Below are positions 37,280-45,949 of a DNA stretch of 64,000 bases, piece by piece (position 1 is the first letter of the stretch; the number at the start of each line of letters is the position of its first letter). Location of the stretch: assembly GCF_003732265.1 (NCBI RefSeq), contig NZ_MOBK01000002.1, positions 124,001-188,000 of the forward strand, in the 5' to 3' direction. The position numbers and the translations under genes are program-made. This stretch comes from Pseudomonas brassicacearum (GTDB taxonomy: Bacteria; Pseudomonadota; Gammaproteobacteria; Pseudomonadales; Pseudomonadaceae). The notes below the pieces were generated by a model that saw nothing but the letters and a program-made list of their open reading frames with translations, was not told the origin of the DNA and did no database searches.

Positions 37280-38674
37280 TCAGGCCTTAGAGGTAAGAAT
37301 AATTTTGTCCAACGGAGCTCCGACGATGACGCCGTCGATGCTCGAAGCAACTACTTTGAATAATACGGCGTCGTGCATCCAGTGCAGTTGCACGTGCTCA
37401 TGCAAAGTACCGTTAGCGATGGCGGCCACGATCGAATAGTCACCCACAGCCAGAATCGGCAATTTGAAATGGAATTCAGCGTCGATGCGCTTGCCTGCAA
37501 CAACCCGGACCGGCGACTCCTTGTAGGAGTGGTAGGTGTTTCCACCGATTAAAGGCTGCCCAAGACGGTCCTTGATGATGAACCCGATAATAGGCAAATC
37601 CACATCGTGAATAGCCTTGGCTGAAACCTTTACGACAACTTCTGCACCGCCTTCACACACCGTCAGCTGACGACCTTTGGCATTGGCGAAGCTGACTTTC
37701 TGTATTTCTGCGCCACCGGTCCCGAATGTCGAAGACTGTGGGTTGAAGCCGAAGCTCTCGATCTCTTGAGCCCCTTTGGAGATGGACTCATCATCGTGCA
37801 TAACGATACGTTGCTCGATAACTTCGTCGGCCGATTCCTCTTCAACGATGTCCTCGACTTCTTCTTCGGTTTCTGCCTCAACGGCCACCGCAGCAGCGCC
37901 CTCGGCACCGGTATGTTGCATGTAGAGCTGAGCAAAATACTTTTCACAGACATCTTTCGCGCTGCCGGCATCGCGAACAACACCGCCTTCCAGCCAGATC
38001 GCATGATCGCAAAACGCAGTCACCGCAGCGAGATCGTGGCTTACGAAAAGAATCGTGCCCCGCTCCTGGAACTGGCGCAGGAAACGCATGCACTTCTGCG
38101 CAAAGAACGCATCGCCCACCGACAAGGCTTCATCGATAATCAGAATATCGGCGTCAACATGAGCAATAACGGAGAACGCCAGGCGAGCCTGCATACCACT
38201 GGAATAGGCTTTTACAGGCTGATCGATAAAATCGCCCAGCTCCGAGAAATCAACAATCTTCTGAAACCGCTCTTCAATGCAGGACTTCTTCAACTCGAAC
38301 AAGCTGGCGTACAGGTAGATGTTTTCGCGGCCACTGAACTCGGGATTGAACCCAGAACCCAGCTCCAGGACCGCAGCCACTTTCCCGTTGATTTTCACCG
38401 AGCCTTTAGTCGGCGTCAGGGTTCCGGTCAGCAATTGCAACAGGGTACTTTTGCCGGCACCGTTGCGGCCGATCACGCCCACTGACTGCCCCTTCAGAAC
38501 TTCGAAGTTGACGTCTTTCAGTGCGAGGAAATCGCGATAGTAATTACGCTTCCAGCCGAGAAAGATCTGCTTAAGGCGATCATGGGGAGCGTCATAGATG
38601 TGGTAGGCCTTTTCAAGACCAACAACTTCGATGACTGGCTGCGGCTTAACTTCTGTAGTCATGTCCATACTCAT
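37280..38674 (-). CDS. wzt: Wzt: ATPase of O-antigen ABC transporter with C-terminal glycan-binding domain
   Basis: The 464-residue protein has an ABC domain with Walker A (GRNGAGKST), signature YSSGMQARLAFS, Walker B (ILIIDEAL) and the H-loop in VSHDLAA. An acidic Glu/Val linker follows (about residues 262-285), then a C-terminal domain of some 150 residues (IQKVSFANAKGRQLTVCEGG to LLFKVVASSIDG-like end) of the Wzt beta-sandwich type. In E. coli O9a and Raoultella O2a systems this domain recognises the capped end of the finished glycan before export. The protein overlaps wzm by four bases. Its presence tells that chain synthesis is completed in the cytoplasm. Confidence 0.93.
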   Translation of the reverse strand: MSMDMTTEVKPQPVIEVVGLEKAYHIYDAPHDRLKQIFLGWKRNYYRDFLALKDVNFEVLKGQSVGVIGRNGAGKSTLLQLLTGTLTPTKGSVKINGKVAAVLELGSGFNPEFSGRENIYLYASLFELKKSCIEERFQKIVDFSELGDFIDQPVKAYSSGMQARLAFSVIAHVDADILIIDEALSVGDAFFAQKCMRFLRQFQERGTILFVSHDLAAVTAFCDHAIWLEGGVVRDAGSAKDVCEKYFAQLYMQHTGAEGAAAVAVEAETEEEVEDIVEEESADEVIEQRIVMHDDESISKGAQEIESFGFNPQSSTFGTGGAEIQKVSFANAKGRQLTVCEGGAEVVVKVSAKAIHDVDLPIIGFIIKDRLGQPLIGGNTYHSYKESPVRVVAGKRIDAEFHFKLPILAVGDYSIVAAIANGTLHEHVQLHWMHDAVLFKVVASSIDGVIVGAPLDKIILTSKA

Positions 38675-39468
38675 AAAACGTCCGCAAAGCCGTGTCTGAC
38701 AGATCGGAAGAAGCGAAGACCGAGCCAGCAGACGACCAGGCTCACGCAGGTGTAGATCAGCAGACCCTGGAAATTGGGAATCACGCCATTGATCATCACC
38801 AACCGCGCCTGTTCAACGATAAACGACAGCGGATTGAGCATGATCAGTTGACTGGCCCACTGCGGAAGTTTATCGAGCGGATAGAGCACTGGAGAGAAAA
38901 ACATCAACGCTTGAGTGATCACGATGGTCAACTGCGCAATATCCCGCAGGAAAACCCCCAGCGCACTCAGGAACCACGTTATGCCCAGGAGACACAGAAC
39001 CATAGGCGCGATGACTATAGGCAGAAAAACGATGGTCCATTGCAAGCTGCCGTTGACGAACAGCGCTATTGCCGCCCATGCAACGATACTCAGGCACAGC
39101 TGAAAGACGGCTGAGCCGATGGGCACCCAAACCAGAAGCTCGACCGGGAACACCACTTTCTTGACGAAGTTGGGATTCGAGGTAATCAGATTGGGCGCGC
39201 GGTTTACGCACTCGGCAAAGAACGTGAACACGATCAGACCGGGAAACAACATCAACGCAAAGCCTGTGATGCCTTCGACGCCTGGCCAACGAGAAGGCAA
39301 GAAGTAGCCAAACACCACGGCGTACATTGCCAACGTCATCAACGGAGTGATCAGCGGCCACAGGACGCCTAACAGCGCGCCTTTGAATCGCATGTCGACG
39401 TCGCGTTTGATCAGTTGCTTGATTAAATCGAAATGCCTTACGTGAGCAGTGAGGATATTCTGACTCAA
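38671..39468 (-). CDS. wzm: Wzm: permease of O-antigen ABC transporter
   Basis: The 265-residue ABC-2 type permease has six membrane helices and the family motifs KQLIKRDVDMRFKGALLGVLWPLITPL at the N-terminus and NPLSFIVEQARLVMINGVIP near residue 215. With Wzt it moves undecaprenyl-linked O-polysaccharide to the periplasmic face of the inner membrane. Start and stop codons overlap those of the flanking genes by four bases on each side, showing tight coupling with the upstream glycosyltransferase and with wzt. Confidence 0.93.
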   Translation of the reverse strand: MSQNILTAHVRHFDLIKQLIKRDVDMRFKGALLGVLWPLITPLMTLAMYAVVFGYFLPSRWPGVEGITGFALMLFPGLIVFTFFAECVNRAPNLITSNPNFVKKVVFPVELLVWVPIGSAVFQLCLSIVAWAAIALFVNGSLQWTIVFLPIVIAPMVLCLLGITWFLSALGVFLRDIAQLTIVITQALMFFSPVLYPLDKLPQWASQLIMLNPLSFIVEQARLVMINGVIPNFQGLLIYTCVSLVVCWLGLRFFRSVRHGFADVL

Positions 39469-40688
39469 TTAGAAATCCCCATTGATGCTTTAGTATGATT
39501 CCCCAAAAACGCGAGAAAGGATTCTTTCATGCGTTCCAAAGTGAAATCCTTCATGAAGCAAGAATGGCCATTAGCGGCAAAACGACCGTAAGCCTCGGTG
39601 TCCTGAACTGCTTTTTCCAATTGGCTGATGATCGCTGAAGTATCGAGCGACTCGCAGAGAAAGCCAGCCTCATTAGCCTTGATGTACTTTGCCGGAGACG
39701 CGTAAGCGGGGGCATGACAGAACACCGGTCGGCCCGCGGCAAAGTAGGTGACAACCTTCGACGGGAAGCTGTTACTGGATTCTTCGTGGTATTCGCCGGA
39801 GAACCAGTAAGGCAAATAGAGAAGGTCCGACTCGGACAACAGTCGAATCGTCTCTTCCTGGCTCTGCCAGCCCAGGTACTCAAAGTTCGAGGGGCTCTGA
39901 GTGAATACTTTGAAAGCGCCACCCATGACACGCACACGAATCCGTTTGCCGGCAATTTTCCAGTTGCAGGCATTCAGGGCATGTTGCAGGCATTCCCACT
40001 CTGTCTGCGCATAAAACTGACCGGCCATCGCAATGATGAATTCATCGCTATCATGCGCTTTGGTCGCTGGCGGCAATGCCAGTTCGCGAGGTAGGCCAGC
40101 GATAACCGGTGCATTTACTACACGGTACTTATTCGTGTAGTTCTCGGACATCGCCCACGACGCGGTGGCACAGGAAACGCTGTTCTTGATGACCTCGTCG
40201 AACTCTTTAAGCAAACGACGGCGAGTAAAACCGTCGATAAGGTTCGCTTGCAGCCACCAGCCGAACGGATCCCAGACCTGAGTGAGCAGCGGCACATTGA
40301 GGGCTTTGGTCAATTGGCGAGCCAGACGCACCATGGTCTGGCCTTGCAATACGACCCACACCGCATCAACTTTTTGTGCTTTGGCGAACTCGACAATTTG
40401 CGGCAGCAATTCACGCTGCACGCGACCGGCCTGTACCAACTCAAACGGAAATGCCGACAAGATCCCTGCCTTACGAGGAAGCACGCGAACAGCGGCCTCT
40501 CGTGGCTTCCTTAAAATCAGCTTGGGAACCGATTCGAGTTCCGCTGGAATCTCGGGATTTAGCGCAGGATTAACCACGGCACAAATTGCGACCTGATCCT
40601 TAGGCAGAAAACCGACCAACCGATCCAGCACCAACCCTGCCGTAAAGTTACGGCAAGGTGGAATATCAGTTAAAAGCAGTACTTTCAT
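39465..40688 (-). CDS. Glycosyltransferase, GT-B fold
   Basis: The 407-residue protein begins MKVLLLTDIPPCRNFTAGLVLDRLV and has FIIAMAGQFYAQTEWECL, FEYLGWQSQEETIRLLSESDLLYLPYW and a late SFPSKVVTYFAAGRPVF segment. These are the nucleotide-donor half of a GT4-like enzyme. The first half contains VDAVWVVLQGQTMVRLARQL. It should be a cytoplasmic O-chain sugar transferase; I cannot name donor or acceptor. It overlaps both neighbours by four bases, placing it in one translationally coupled unit with the upstream GT4 and wzm. Confidence 0.82.
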   Translation of the reverse strand: MKVLLLTDIPPCRNFTAGLVLDRLVGFLPKDQVAICAVVNPALNPEIPAELESVPKLILRKPREAAVRVLPRKAGILSAFPFELVQAGRVQRELLPQIVEFAKAQKVDAVWVVLQGQTMVRLARQLTKALNVPLLTQVWDPFGWWLQANLIDGFTRRRLLKEFDEVIKNSVSCATASWAMSENYTNKYRVVNAPVIAGLPRELALPPATKAHDSDEFIIAMAGQFYAQTEWECLQHALNACNWKIAGKRIRVRVMGGAFKVFTQSPSNFEYLGWQSQEETIRLLSESDLLYLPYWFSGEYHEESSNSFPSKVVTYFAAGRPVFCHAPAYASPAKYIKANEAGFLCESLDTSAIISQLEKAVQDTEAYGRFAANGHSCFMKDFTLERMKESFLAFLGNHTKASMGISN

Positions 40689-41899
40689 TTAGCAGCAACC
40701 GTTTTGTATATCTCCGCCAGCCGCTGGGCATACAAGTCGTCACCATAGTGCAACTCGGCAATCTCTCGTCCCTTGCGACCACGTTCTTCACGCTCAGCCG
40801 GATTGTCGATCAGGTGTTGCAGAGCGCGGTAGAGTCCTTCTCCATCGTGCATCGGTACCGATACCCCTACCTCAGGAGCAAAAGTTACTTCTGGCAAAGA
40901 AGTCCCTTCGAACACGATCACCGGTTTGCCGCACGCGAACGCCTCGATGGCCATTACGCCAAACGCTTCTACGATCGACGGCATCAGGAAGATGTCGGAC
41001 GCGACAAACGCATCGCGGGCCAATTCTTCATCGTTGGTCCAGCCAAGTTCAACCAGCTGGAATCGATCGGCGAACTGCTCCATCAACCCTTTGCTGTTGA
41101 GCGTCAACAGGCAAATTGGCTGATTGGCGCTAATTCGCTCAAGCGCCTGAATGATGTACGGCAGGCCTTTGAACTGGTTATCCACAGCCCGGAAGCAAAT
41201 GACCAACGCATCATCTGGAATACCGAAGCGTTTACGCGCATCCGGCGAGGCATTTGGATTAAAGAAATCCAGGTCAAGGCCAAACGGCACCTGATGGATA
41301 TCAACATCCTCGAAAAGAGGAGAAGCCTCGACCATATCGCGCATCCACTTCGAAGCCACGATTACGTCGAACTTGGATTTGTTGTACGCGCGTTTTTTGT
41401 ACTTGAACAAAAACGCTGTCGTATCCATCAGAAGCGGGAAATGAATGTCCAGGTCCGGGCATTTGCCGCAACCGGTCATCCAGCGCTTGCACTCGAATGG
41501 ATAAACGCAATGCCCGGTCATAGCCCACGGGTCATGCAGCGTCCAGACCGTCGGTTTACGCCGGGTGATTTCCGGCAGGTCGCCGAGACTCATGTAGCCC
41601 GAGTGAATGATGTGCAAATGCAACACATCTGCCTCCTCGAAGGCAGGCATTTTCATCATCTGCTTGGCGTGCGGATACAACACGGACTGCATTGAGGTCA
41701 AGCGCTCAACCCGATTGATAATCCGGTTGATTTTCCTTGTATTCTTCCCCTCGAAAGTCAGGACTTCGGGGTTCTGAGTATCCTTCTCCCAAATAAGGTG
41801 TCGAGATTCGACATCGTATTTTTTCAGTAGCGGCGTAATGGATAGACCATTAAATCGACGACCTGGTGACTCGTAGCCATTGACCTGAAGTACCTTCAT
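40685..41899 (-). CDS. Glycosyltransferase family 4
   Basis: The 404-residue protein has a GT-B fold with LHLHIIHSGYMSLGDLP, PTVWTLHDPWAMTGHCVYPFEC (resembling WcaC-type enzymes), the donor loop VICFRAVDNQFKGLPYIIQAL and the EX7E motif VEAFGVMAIEAFACGKPVI. A cluster of Cys in the ECKRWMTGCGKCPD segment is typical of this subgroup. It should add a sugar in the cytoplasm. It overlaps the methyltransferase upstream and the next transferase downstream by four bases each. Confidence 0.87.
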   Translation of the reverse strand: MKVLQVNGYESPGRRFNGLSITPLLKKYDVESRHLIWEKDTQNPEVLTFEGKNTRKINRIINRVERLTSMQSVLYPHAKQMMKMPAFEEADVLHLHIIHSGYMSLGDLPEITRRKPTVWTLHDPWAMTGHCVYPFECKRWMTGCGKCPDLDIHFPLLMDTTAFLFKYKKRAYNKSKFDVIVASKWMRDMVEASPLFEDVDIHQVPFGLDLDFFNPNASPDARKRFGIPDDALVICFRAVDNQFKGLPYIIQALERISANQPICLLTLNSKGLMEQFADRFQLVELGWTNDEELARDAFVASDIFLMPSIVEAFGVMAIEAFACGKPVIVFEGTSLPEVTFAPEVGVSVPMHDGEGLYRALQHLIDNPAEREERGRKGREIAELHYGDDLYAQRLAEIYKTVAAK

Positions 41900-42912
41900 T
41901 TCCGAAATGAACCTGCTTTCAGCGCGAGACGGGCAATCATGCTATTGGCAATAATTTGTTCGCGACGAACGAGGTCCGCCTGAATGCCTTTGAGGTTTGC
42001 TTCATGATTTGCGAGTTGAGCTTCTTTCTCTGCGACCCACGCTTCACGACGACGAACGTCACTTTCAAGGTCACGCAGGTTTGAATGGTGAGTGTCGAGC
42101 TGTGTTTCTTTCTCGATGAAATATTGCTCGCGCTGCTGAATCTGCAATTGGGCCTGCTGAATCTGCAACTCGCGCTCTTCGATATCCGACTCAAGCGCCT
42201 CAATACCCAGGTTCTGCAAAAACTCAGGTTTCCATGCAGCAATCGGAAACTCGAAGAGCTCACGAACAGGCTTGAGTTCAGGAGCACTGGAAATGCAAAC
42301 AATCGAATTGGGCGGATTTTCTTCGGTACGCGTCAGCTCGGTAACGCCATCCAGTCCCTCGTAGAAGAACTCTTTATTTGGATAGGCCTCGAATTGCTCT
42401 TCTTTGATCCAGTGAACGAGGTGATGGACGTTACCGTCACCTTCGTTAAATGGAACGTTGACCATCAGACGTTTGCGGCAATCTACTTTCAGCGCAAAAT
42501 TCAGGCCGTCCACTACGTGCTCCAACGCATGGCGCGAGACAACGTAGTCGAATGACCGCGATTCACGCACGTACGACTCAGCATCGCCGTTCACATACTG
42601 AATGTTTTTCGCGCCGTAGTTATCTTTAGCGTACTGAACCGATTCGATGCTCGGATCGATGCCCGTGATCTTCGCGCCTAGAATGTCGCTGAGCATGAAT
42701 GTGCCATGCCCGGTGCCACACCCGATGTCCAGGATAGTGAAACCGGAAACAAGCATCGACGGATCACGCAAGATGTCGGATTCGATAATGTCACGAAACA
42801 GTTGATAACTGCTCTTGTGACGAACCACCTCATCTCGGCCGTGAGTTTCTCCCGGAACCAGACGTTCACCCTCATTGTAAATTGCGTCCAACGTCTGACT
42901 ATTCGTGCTCAT
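41896..42912 (-). CDS. SAM methyltransferase with tandem-repeat coiled-coil tail (candidate O-chain terminator/ruler)
   Basis: The 338-residue protein starts at the ATG ending at 42912 (MSTNSQTLDAIYNEGERLVPG) behind GAGAGAAA. Residues about 30-150 hold a class I methyltransferase fold with SAM motif I ILDIGCGTGHGTFML, IDPSIESVQYA and SRHALEHVVDGLNF. From about residue 240 to 320 it is a strongly charged coiled coil that contains two consecutive 28-residue units (261-288 and 289-316), both built on RE..........QL..H..NL. In E. coli O9a, WbdD joins a terminating methyltransferase/kinase to a coiled-coil ruler that sets O-antigen length for the Wzm/Wzt exporter. No kinase domain is seen here. 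Methyl capping and length control are inference. Confidence 0.83.
   Translation of the reverse strand: MSTNSQTLDAIYNEGERLVPGETHGRDEVVRHKSSYQLFRDIIESDILRDPSMLVSGFTILDIGCGTGHGTFMLSDILGAKITGIDPSIESVQYAKDNYGAKNIQYVNGDAESYVRESRSFDYVVSRHALEHVVDGLNFALKVDCRKRLMVNVPFNEGDGNVHHLVHWIKEEQFEAYPNKEFFYEGLDGVTELTRTEENPPNSIVCISSAPELKPVRELFEFPIAAWKPEFLQNLGIEALESDIEERELQIQQAQLQIQQREQYFIEKETQLDTHHSNLRDLESDVRRREAWVAEKEAQLANHEANLKGIQADLVRREQIIANSMIARLALKAGSFRK
41965..42132 (-). repeat. Two 28-codon tandem repeats in the coiled-coil tail
   Basis: Codons 261-288 and 289-316 of the methyltransferase encode units of equal length (four heptads) with the shared pattern RE-x4-EKE-x-QL-x2-H-x2-NL-x5-D-x2-R. A third unit begins with REQII. 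The bases have diverged, so the duplication is old. Confidence 0.85.
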
Positions 42913-42953
42913 TATTTCTCTCACTAATTTTTTTGCTTGCGCTAAATTCGGAT

Positions 42954-44075
42954 TTACTTCGACCAAACGGTCCGATTAATAAAATCTACGTAACTCAAAA
43001 CAATCCGCAGCACTTTCTGCGACACCAGCCCGCCTTCATAGTCTGGTACCACACGACGAATAGCACCGGCCTGATCCTGGCTGGTGACGATACGCACAGC
43101 ATCCAGAACCCGCTCCGATTTCAGGCCGCTCATGATCAGCGTGCCCTGGTCCATACCTTCCGGACGCTCGTGTGCATTACGAATCGTCACGGCGGTCAAG
43201 CCCAGCAGCGAAGCTTCTTCTGTGATGGTGCCGCTGTCGGACAGAATGCAGAACGCTTCCATCTGCAGCTTGATGTAATCAAAGAAACCGAATGGCTTGA
43301 GGAACTGGATTCTCGAATCCAGACCGTCGAGCCCCAATGCTTCCAGACGCTGACGAGTACGTGGGTGGGTGGAAACAATGACTGGCATGTCATAGGTTTC
43401 AACCAGTGCCTGCAGCGTATTCAACAGGTCTTGCAGGTTGGCCGGCGTATCGACGTTTTCTTCACGATGCGCGCTGACAACGAAGAAGTTCTTCGATTTC
43501 AGCTCAAGCTTGTCGAGGATTGTGGACCCCACAATCTTGGGTTCGAAATGCTCCAGTACTTCCTGCATGTGAGAGCCCGACTTGATAATACGATCGGGTG
43601 GAATCCCTTCATCCAGCAAGTAGCGACGAGCGTGCTCGGTCAACACCAGGTTAATGTCGCTGAGGTGATCCAGGACCTTGCGGTTCAGCTCTTCCGGCAC
43701 ACGCTGGTCGAAGCAGCGGTTACCTGCCTCCATGTGGAACACCGGAATTTTTCGGCGTTTGGCCGCGATCACTGCCAGGCAGGAGTTGGTATCGCCATAC
43801 AGCATCAGGGCGTCCGGCTTCTCGGCTTCCATGACTTCATCGGCTTTCTCGATCACGCGCGCGATGGTTTGCGCGGCGTTGGCGCCTACCGCGCCGAGGA
43901 AGTAATCCGGTTTGCGAATATCCAGGTCATCGAAGAAAACCTGGTTCAACTCATAGTCAAAGTTCTGCCCGGTGTGAACCAGGATGTGCTGGGTATGCGT
44001 ATCGAACTCGGCGATAACCCGCGACATTTTGATCAGTTCAGGACGGGTCCCGACAATGGTCATTACCTTAAGCAT
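42954..44075 (-). CDS. UDP-N-acetylglucosamine 2-epimerase-type enzyme (WbjD/WbvD-like)
   Basis: The 373-residue protein is a non-hydrolysing UDP-HexNAc 2-epimerase: VMTIVGTRPELIKMSRVI at the N-terminus, LVHTGQNFDYELNQVFF, MEAGNRCFDQRVPEELNR, and SDSGTITEEASLLGLTAV near residue 290. The gene order after an inverting 4,6-dehydratase and a reductase matches the WbjBCD and WbvB-R-D sets, where this enzyme performs the last C-2 inversion giving UDP-L-FucNAc or UDP-L-QuiNAc. It starts inside the end of the dehydratase gene (eight-base overlap). Confidence 0.88.
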   Translation of the reverse strand: MLKVMTIVGTRPELIKMSRVIAEFDTHTQHILVHTGQNFDYELNQVFFDDLDIRKPDYFLGAVGANAAQTIARVIEKADEVMEAEKPDALMLYGDTNSCLAVIAAKRRKIPVFHMEAGNRCFDQRVPEELNRKVLDHLSDINLVLTEHARRYLLDEGIPPDRIIKSGSHMQEVLEHFEPKIVGSTILDKLELKSKNFFVVSAHREENVDTPANLQDLLNTLQALVETYDMPVIVSTHPRTRQRLEALGLDGLDSRIQFLKPFGFFDYIKLQMEAFCILSDSGTITEEASLLGLTAVTIRNAHERPEGMDQGTLIMSGLKSERVLDAVRIVTSQDQAGAIRRVVPDYEGGLVSQKVLRIVLSYVDFINRTVWSK

Positions 44076-45078
44076 TGAGTTGCTCCTGGATGTACGACAA
44101 TTTCAGGAGCAGCTCTTTAACGCCTTCGATGTCGAGTCGAGTGGTGTTGTGAGAGGTGTAATCCTCGAATTCGGTAATTTCCATTTCGCCTTCGACGAAG
44201 AATTTTGCGTAGTTCAGGTCACGGTTATCGGCAGGTACACGGTAGTACTGCCCCATGTCTTCGGCTTTTGCCAACTCTTCGCGAGACACCAGCGACTCAT
44301 AGAGCTTCTCGCCATGACGAGTACCAATGATGCGAATTTCGTTGTCTTTGGCGAACAGTTCTTTCAGGGCTTGAGCCAACACTTCGATAGTGGACGCCGG
44401 TGCTTTCTGAACGAAAATGTCACCTTGCTCGCCGTGCTCGAAAGCGTGCAGTACCAGATCGACAGAGTCTTCCAGAGACATCAGGAAGCGAGTCATGGTC
44501 GGGTCGGTGATGGTGATCGATTTGCCTTCACGCAGTTGTTCGATGAACAACGGAATCACCGAACCACGGGAGGCCATAACGTTGCCGTAACGGGTTGCGC
44601 AGAAAACGGTTTCGCCTTCGGACTGCATACGCGCCTTGGCCACCATGAGTTTCTCCATCATTGCCTTGGAGATACCCATTGCATTGATTGGATATACCGC
44701 TTTGTCGGTGCTGAGCACAATGACGCGATCAACGCGATTGGCGATCGCCGCTTTCATGACGTTATCTGCGCCCAGGACGTTGGTGCGCACAGCTTCCATC
44801 GGGTAGAACTCGCAGGACGGAACCTGTTTCAGTGCCGCCGCATGAAACACGTAGTCGACGCCTTTCATCGCAGAGTGGATGCTGTCGTAGTCTCGAACGT
44901 CGCCGATGTAGAATTTCAGCTTCGGATCATTCAAGGCAATCCGCATGTCTTCTTGCTTTTTTTCATCACGGCTGAAGATGCGAATTTCTTTAACGTCTGT
45001 CTTCAGAAAACGATTCAGAACGGCGTTACCGAAAGAGCCAGTACCGCCAGTAATCATCAAAACTTTATTATCGAACAT
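44068..45078 (-). CDS. UDP-GlcNAc 4,6-dehydratase, inverting (FnlA/WbjB/CapE-like)
   Basis: The 336-residue soluble SDR has MITGGTGSFGNAVLNRFL, FSRDEKKQEDMR and the active site STDKAVYPINAMGISK, with Met in place of the usual Tyr. It is the short, membrane-free class that removes water from UDP-GlcNAc and inverts C-5, starting the route to L-6-deoxy-amino sugars. It is distinct from the membrane-bound WbpM copy of this window. The reductase gene lies 16 bases upstream and the 2-epimerase overlaps its end, so the three steps are in one operon. Confidence 0.9.
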   Translation of the reverse strand: MFDNKVLMITGGTGSFGNAVLNRFLKTDVKEIRIFSRDEKKQEDMRIALNDPKLKFYIGDVRDYDSIHSAMKGVDYVFHAAALKQVPSCEFYPMEAVRTNVLGADNVMKAAIANRVDRVIVLSTDKAVYPINAMGISKAMMEKLMVAKARMQSEGETVFCATRYGNVMASRGSVIPLFIEQLREGKSITITDPTMTRFLMSLEDSVDLVLHAFEHGEQGDIFVQKAPASTIEVLAQALKELFAKDNEIRIIGTRHGEKLYESLVSREELAKAEDMGQYYRVPADNRDLNYAKFFVEGEMEITEFEDYTSHNTTRLDIEGVKELLLKLSYIQEQLNA

Positions 45079-45094
45079 TATCTAAACCTTGCGC

Positions 45095-45949
45095 TTAATT
45101 GAAGTCATGCATGTTTTGTACTAAAACCGACCACTCGGGGGCGACGTAACCTGTAGCCTCCCGGAAGCGGTCCGCATTTAACGAACGGTCGATCGTCAAC
45201 CTGTCCGAAGGGACAATCTCAGTGTCTTTTCCATAAGTTTTCGCCACAAGCTTCAGCAAGTCGTACTTATTTATAGGCTGAGTAGCTACGTGATACAGGC
45301 CATGCAGATCAGGACGCGGCAATACGTACTCATTGATCACCCGTGCCAACTCCATGGTTGGCAGACCGGAGAAAATAGCGCCAGTGAACCCTTGAACGGT
45401 GTCTTGTTGCGCGAGGAACCAGCCGACCAGGCTGCGATGCCCAGACAGTTCACGACCGATAATCGAGGTACGCAGCGTAATGGCGTGAGGATAATCCACT
45501 TCGCCCAACAGCTTGGAACGGCCATAGAGGTCGTAAGCGTCAGGGAAGTCCGACTCCCGGTAGCCACCCTTCTCACCCGAAAAAACACAATCGGTACTGA
45601 TATGAACCAGGCGTGCACCAGTCGCCTTGCACAAGGCGGCCAGACGATGAGGCAGCAATGTATTGATTGGCACTGCCTGAAGAGGATCATTTGCATCGGC
45701 CAGTTGCTTGACCAGGCCCACACAGTTGATCACGACATCAGGTCTTACTGTCCCGAAAGCCTTGATCAGCGAGTCTTGACTTTCGACATCCACGCCCAGA
45801 ATGATTTTCTCGGCCAAGGCCTCTGAGAAAAACTTCCGGGAACCCTCGCTCCGAGCGGTACCGTAAACGCTCAGATCGGGGTTAGCCGATAACACTCGGT
45901 AGGCTGCGTTACCCAGCATTCCGGAAACACCCAACACCATAACTCTCAT
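45095..45949 (-). CDS. RmlD-like SDR reductase (WbvR-like)
   Basis: The 284-residue protein has MVLGVSGMLGNAAYRVL at the N-terminus, VINCVGLVKQLADANDP, HISTDCVFSG and the active site YGRSK, followed by ITLRTSIIGREL. This is the dTDP-4-dehydrorhamnose reductase fold. Next to a 4,6-dehydratase and a 2-epimerase it should reduce the C-4 ketone. The FucNAc enzymes WbjC and CapF are longer (about 370 residues) with a C-terminal cupin domain, which is absent here, so the WbvR type leading to L-QuiNAc is more likely. It is first in its transcript, behind a 633-base gap. The ATG ending at 45949 has GAGGAG and AGGG upstream. Confidence 0.85.
   Translation of the reverse strand: MRVMVLGVSGMLGNAAYRVLSANPDLSVYGTARSEGSRKFFSEALAEKIILGVDVESQDSLIKAFGTVRPDVVINCVGLVKQLADANDPLQAVPINTLLPHRLAALCKATGARLVHISTDCVFSGEKGGYRESDFPDAYDLYGRSKLLGEVDYPHAITLRTSIIGRELSGHRSLVGWFLAQQDTVQGFTGAIFSGLPTMELARVINEYVLPRPDLHGLYHVATQPINKYDLLKLVAKTYGKDTEIVPSDRLTIDRSLNADRFREATGYVAPEWSVLVQNMHDFN

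Noticed and set aside
42954..45949. Assignment of the aminosugar set as a FucNAc (wbjBCD) pathway
   Set aside because: The reductase is about 85 residues too short and lacks the cupin domain of WbjC/CapF, so I left symbols empty and favour the L-QuiNAc route.
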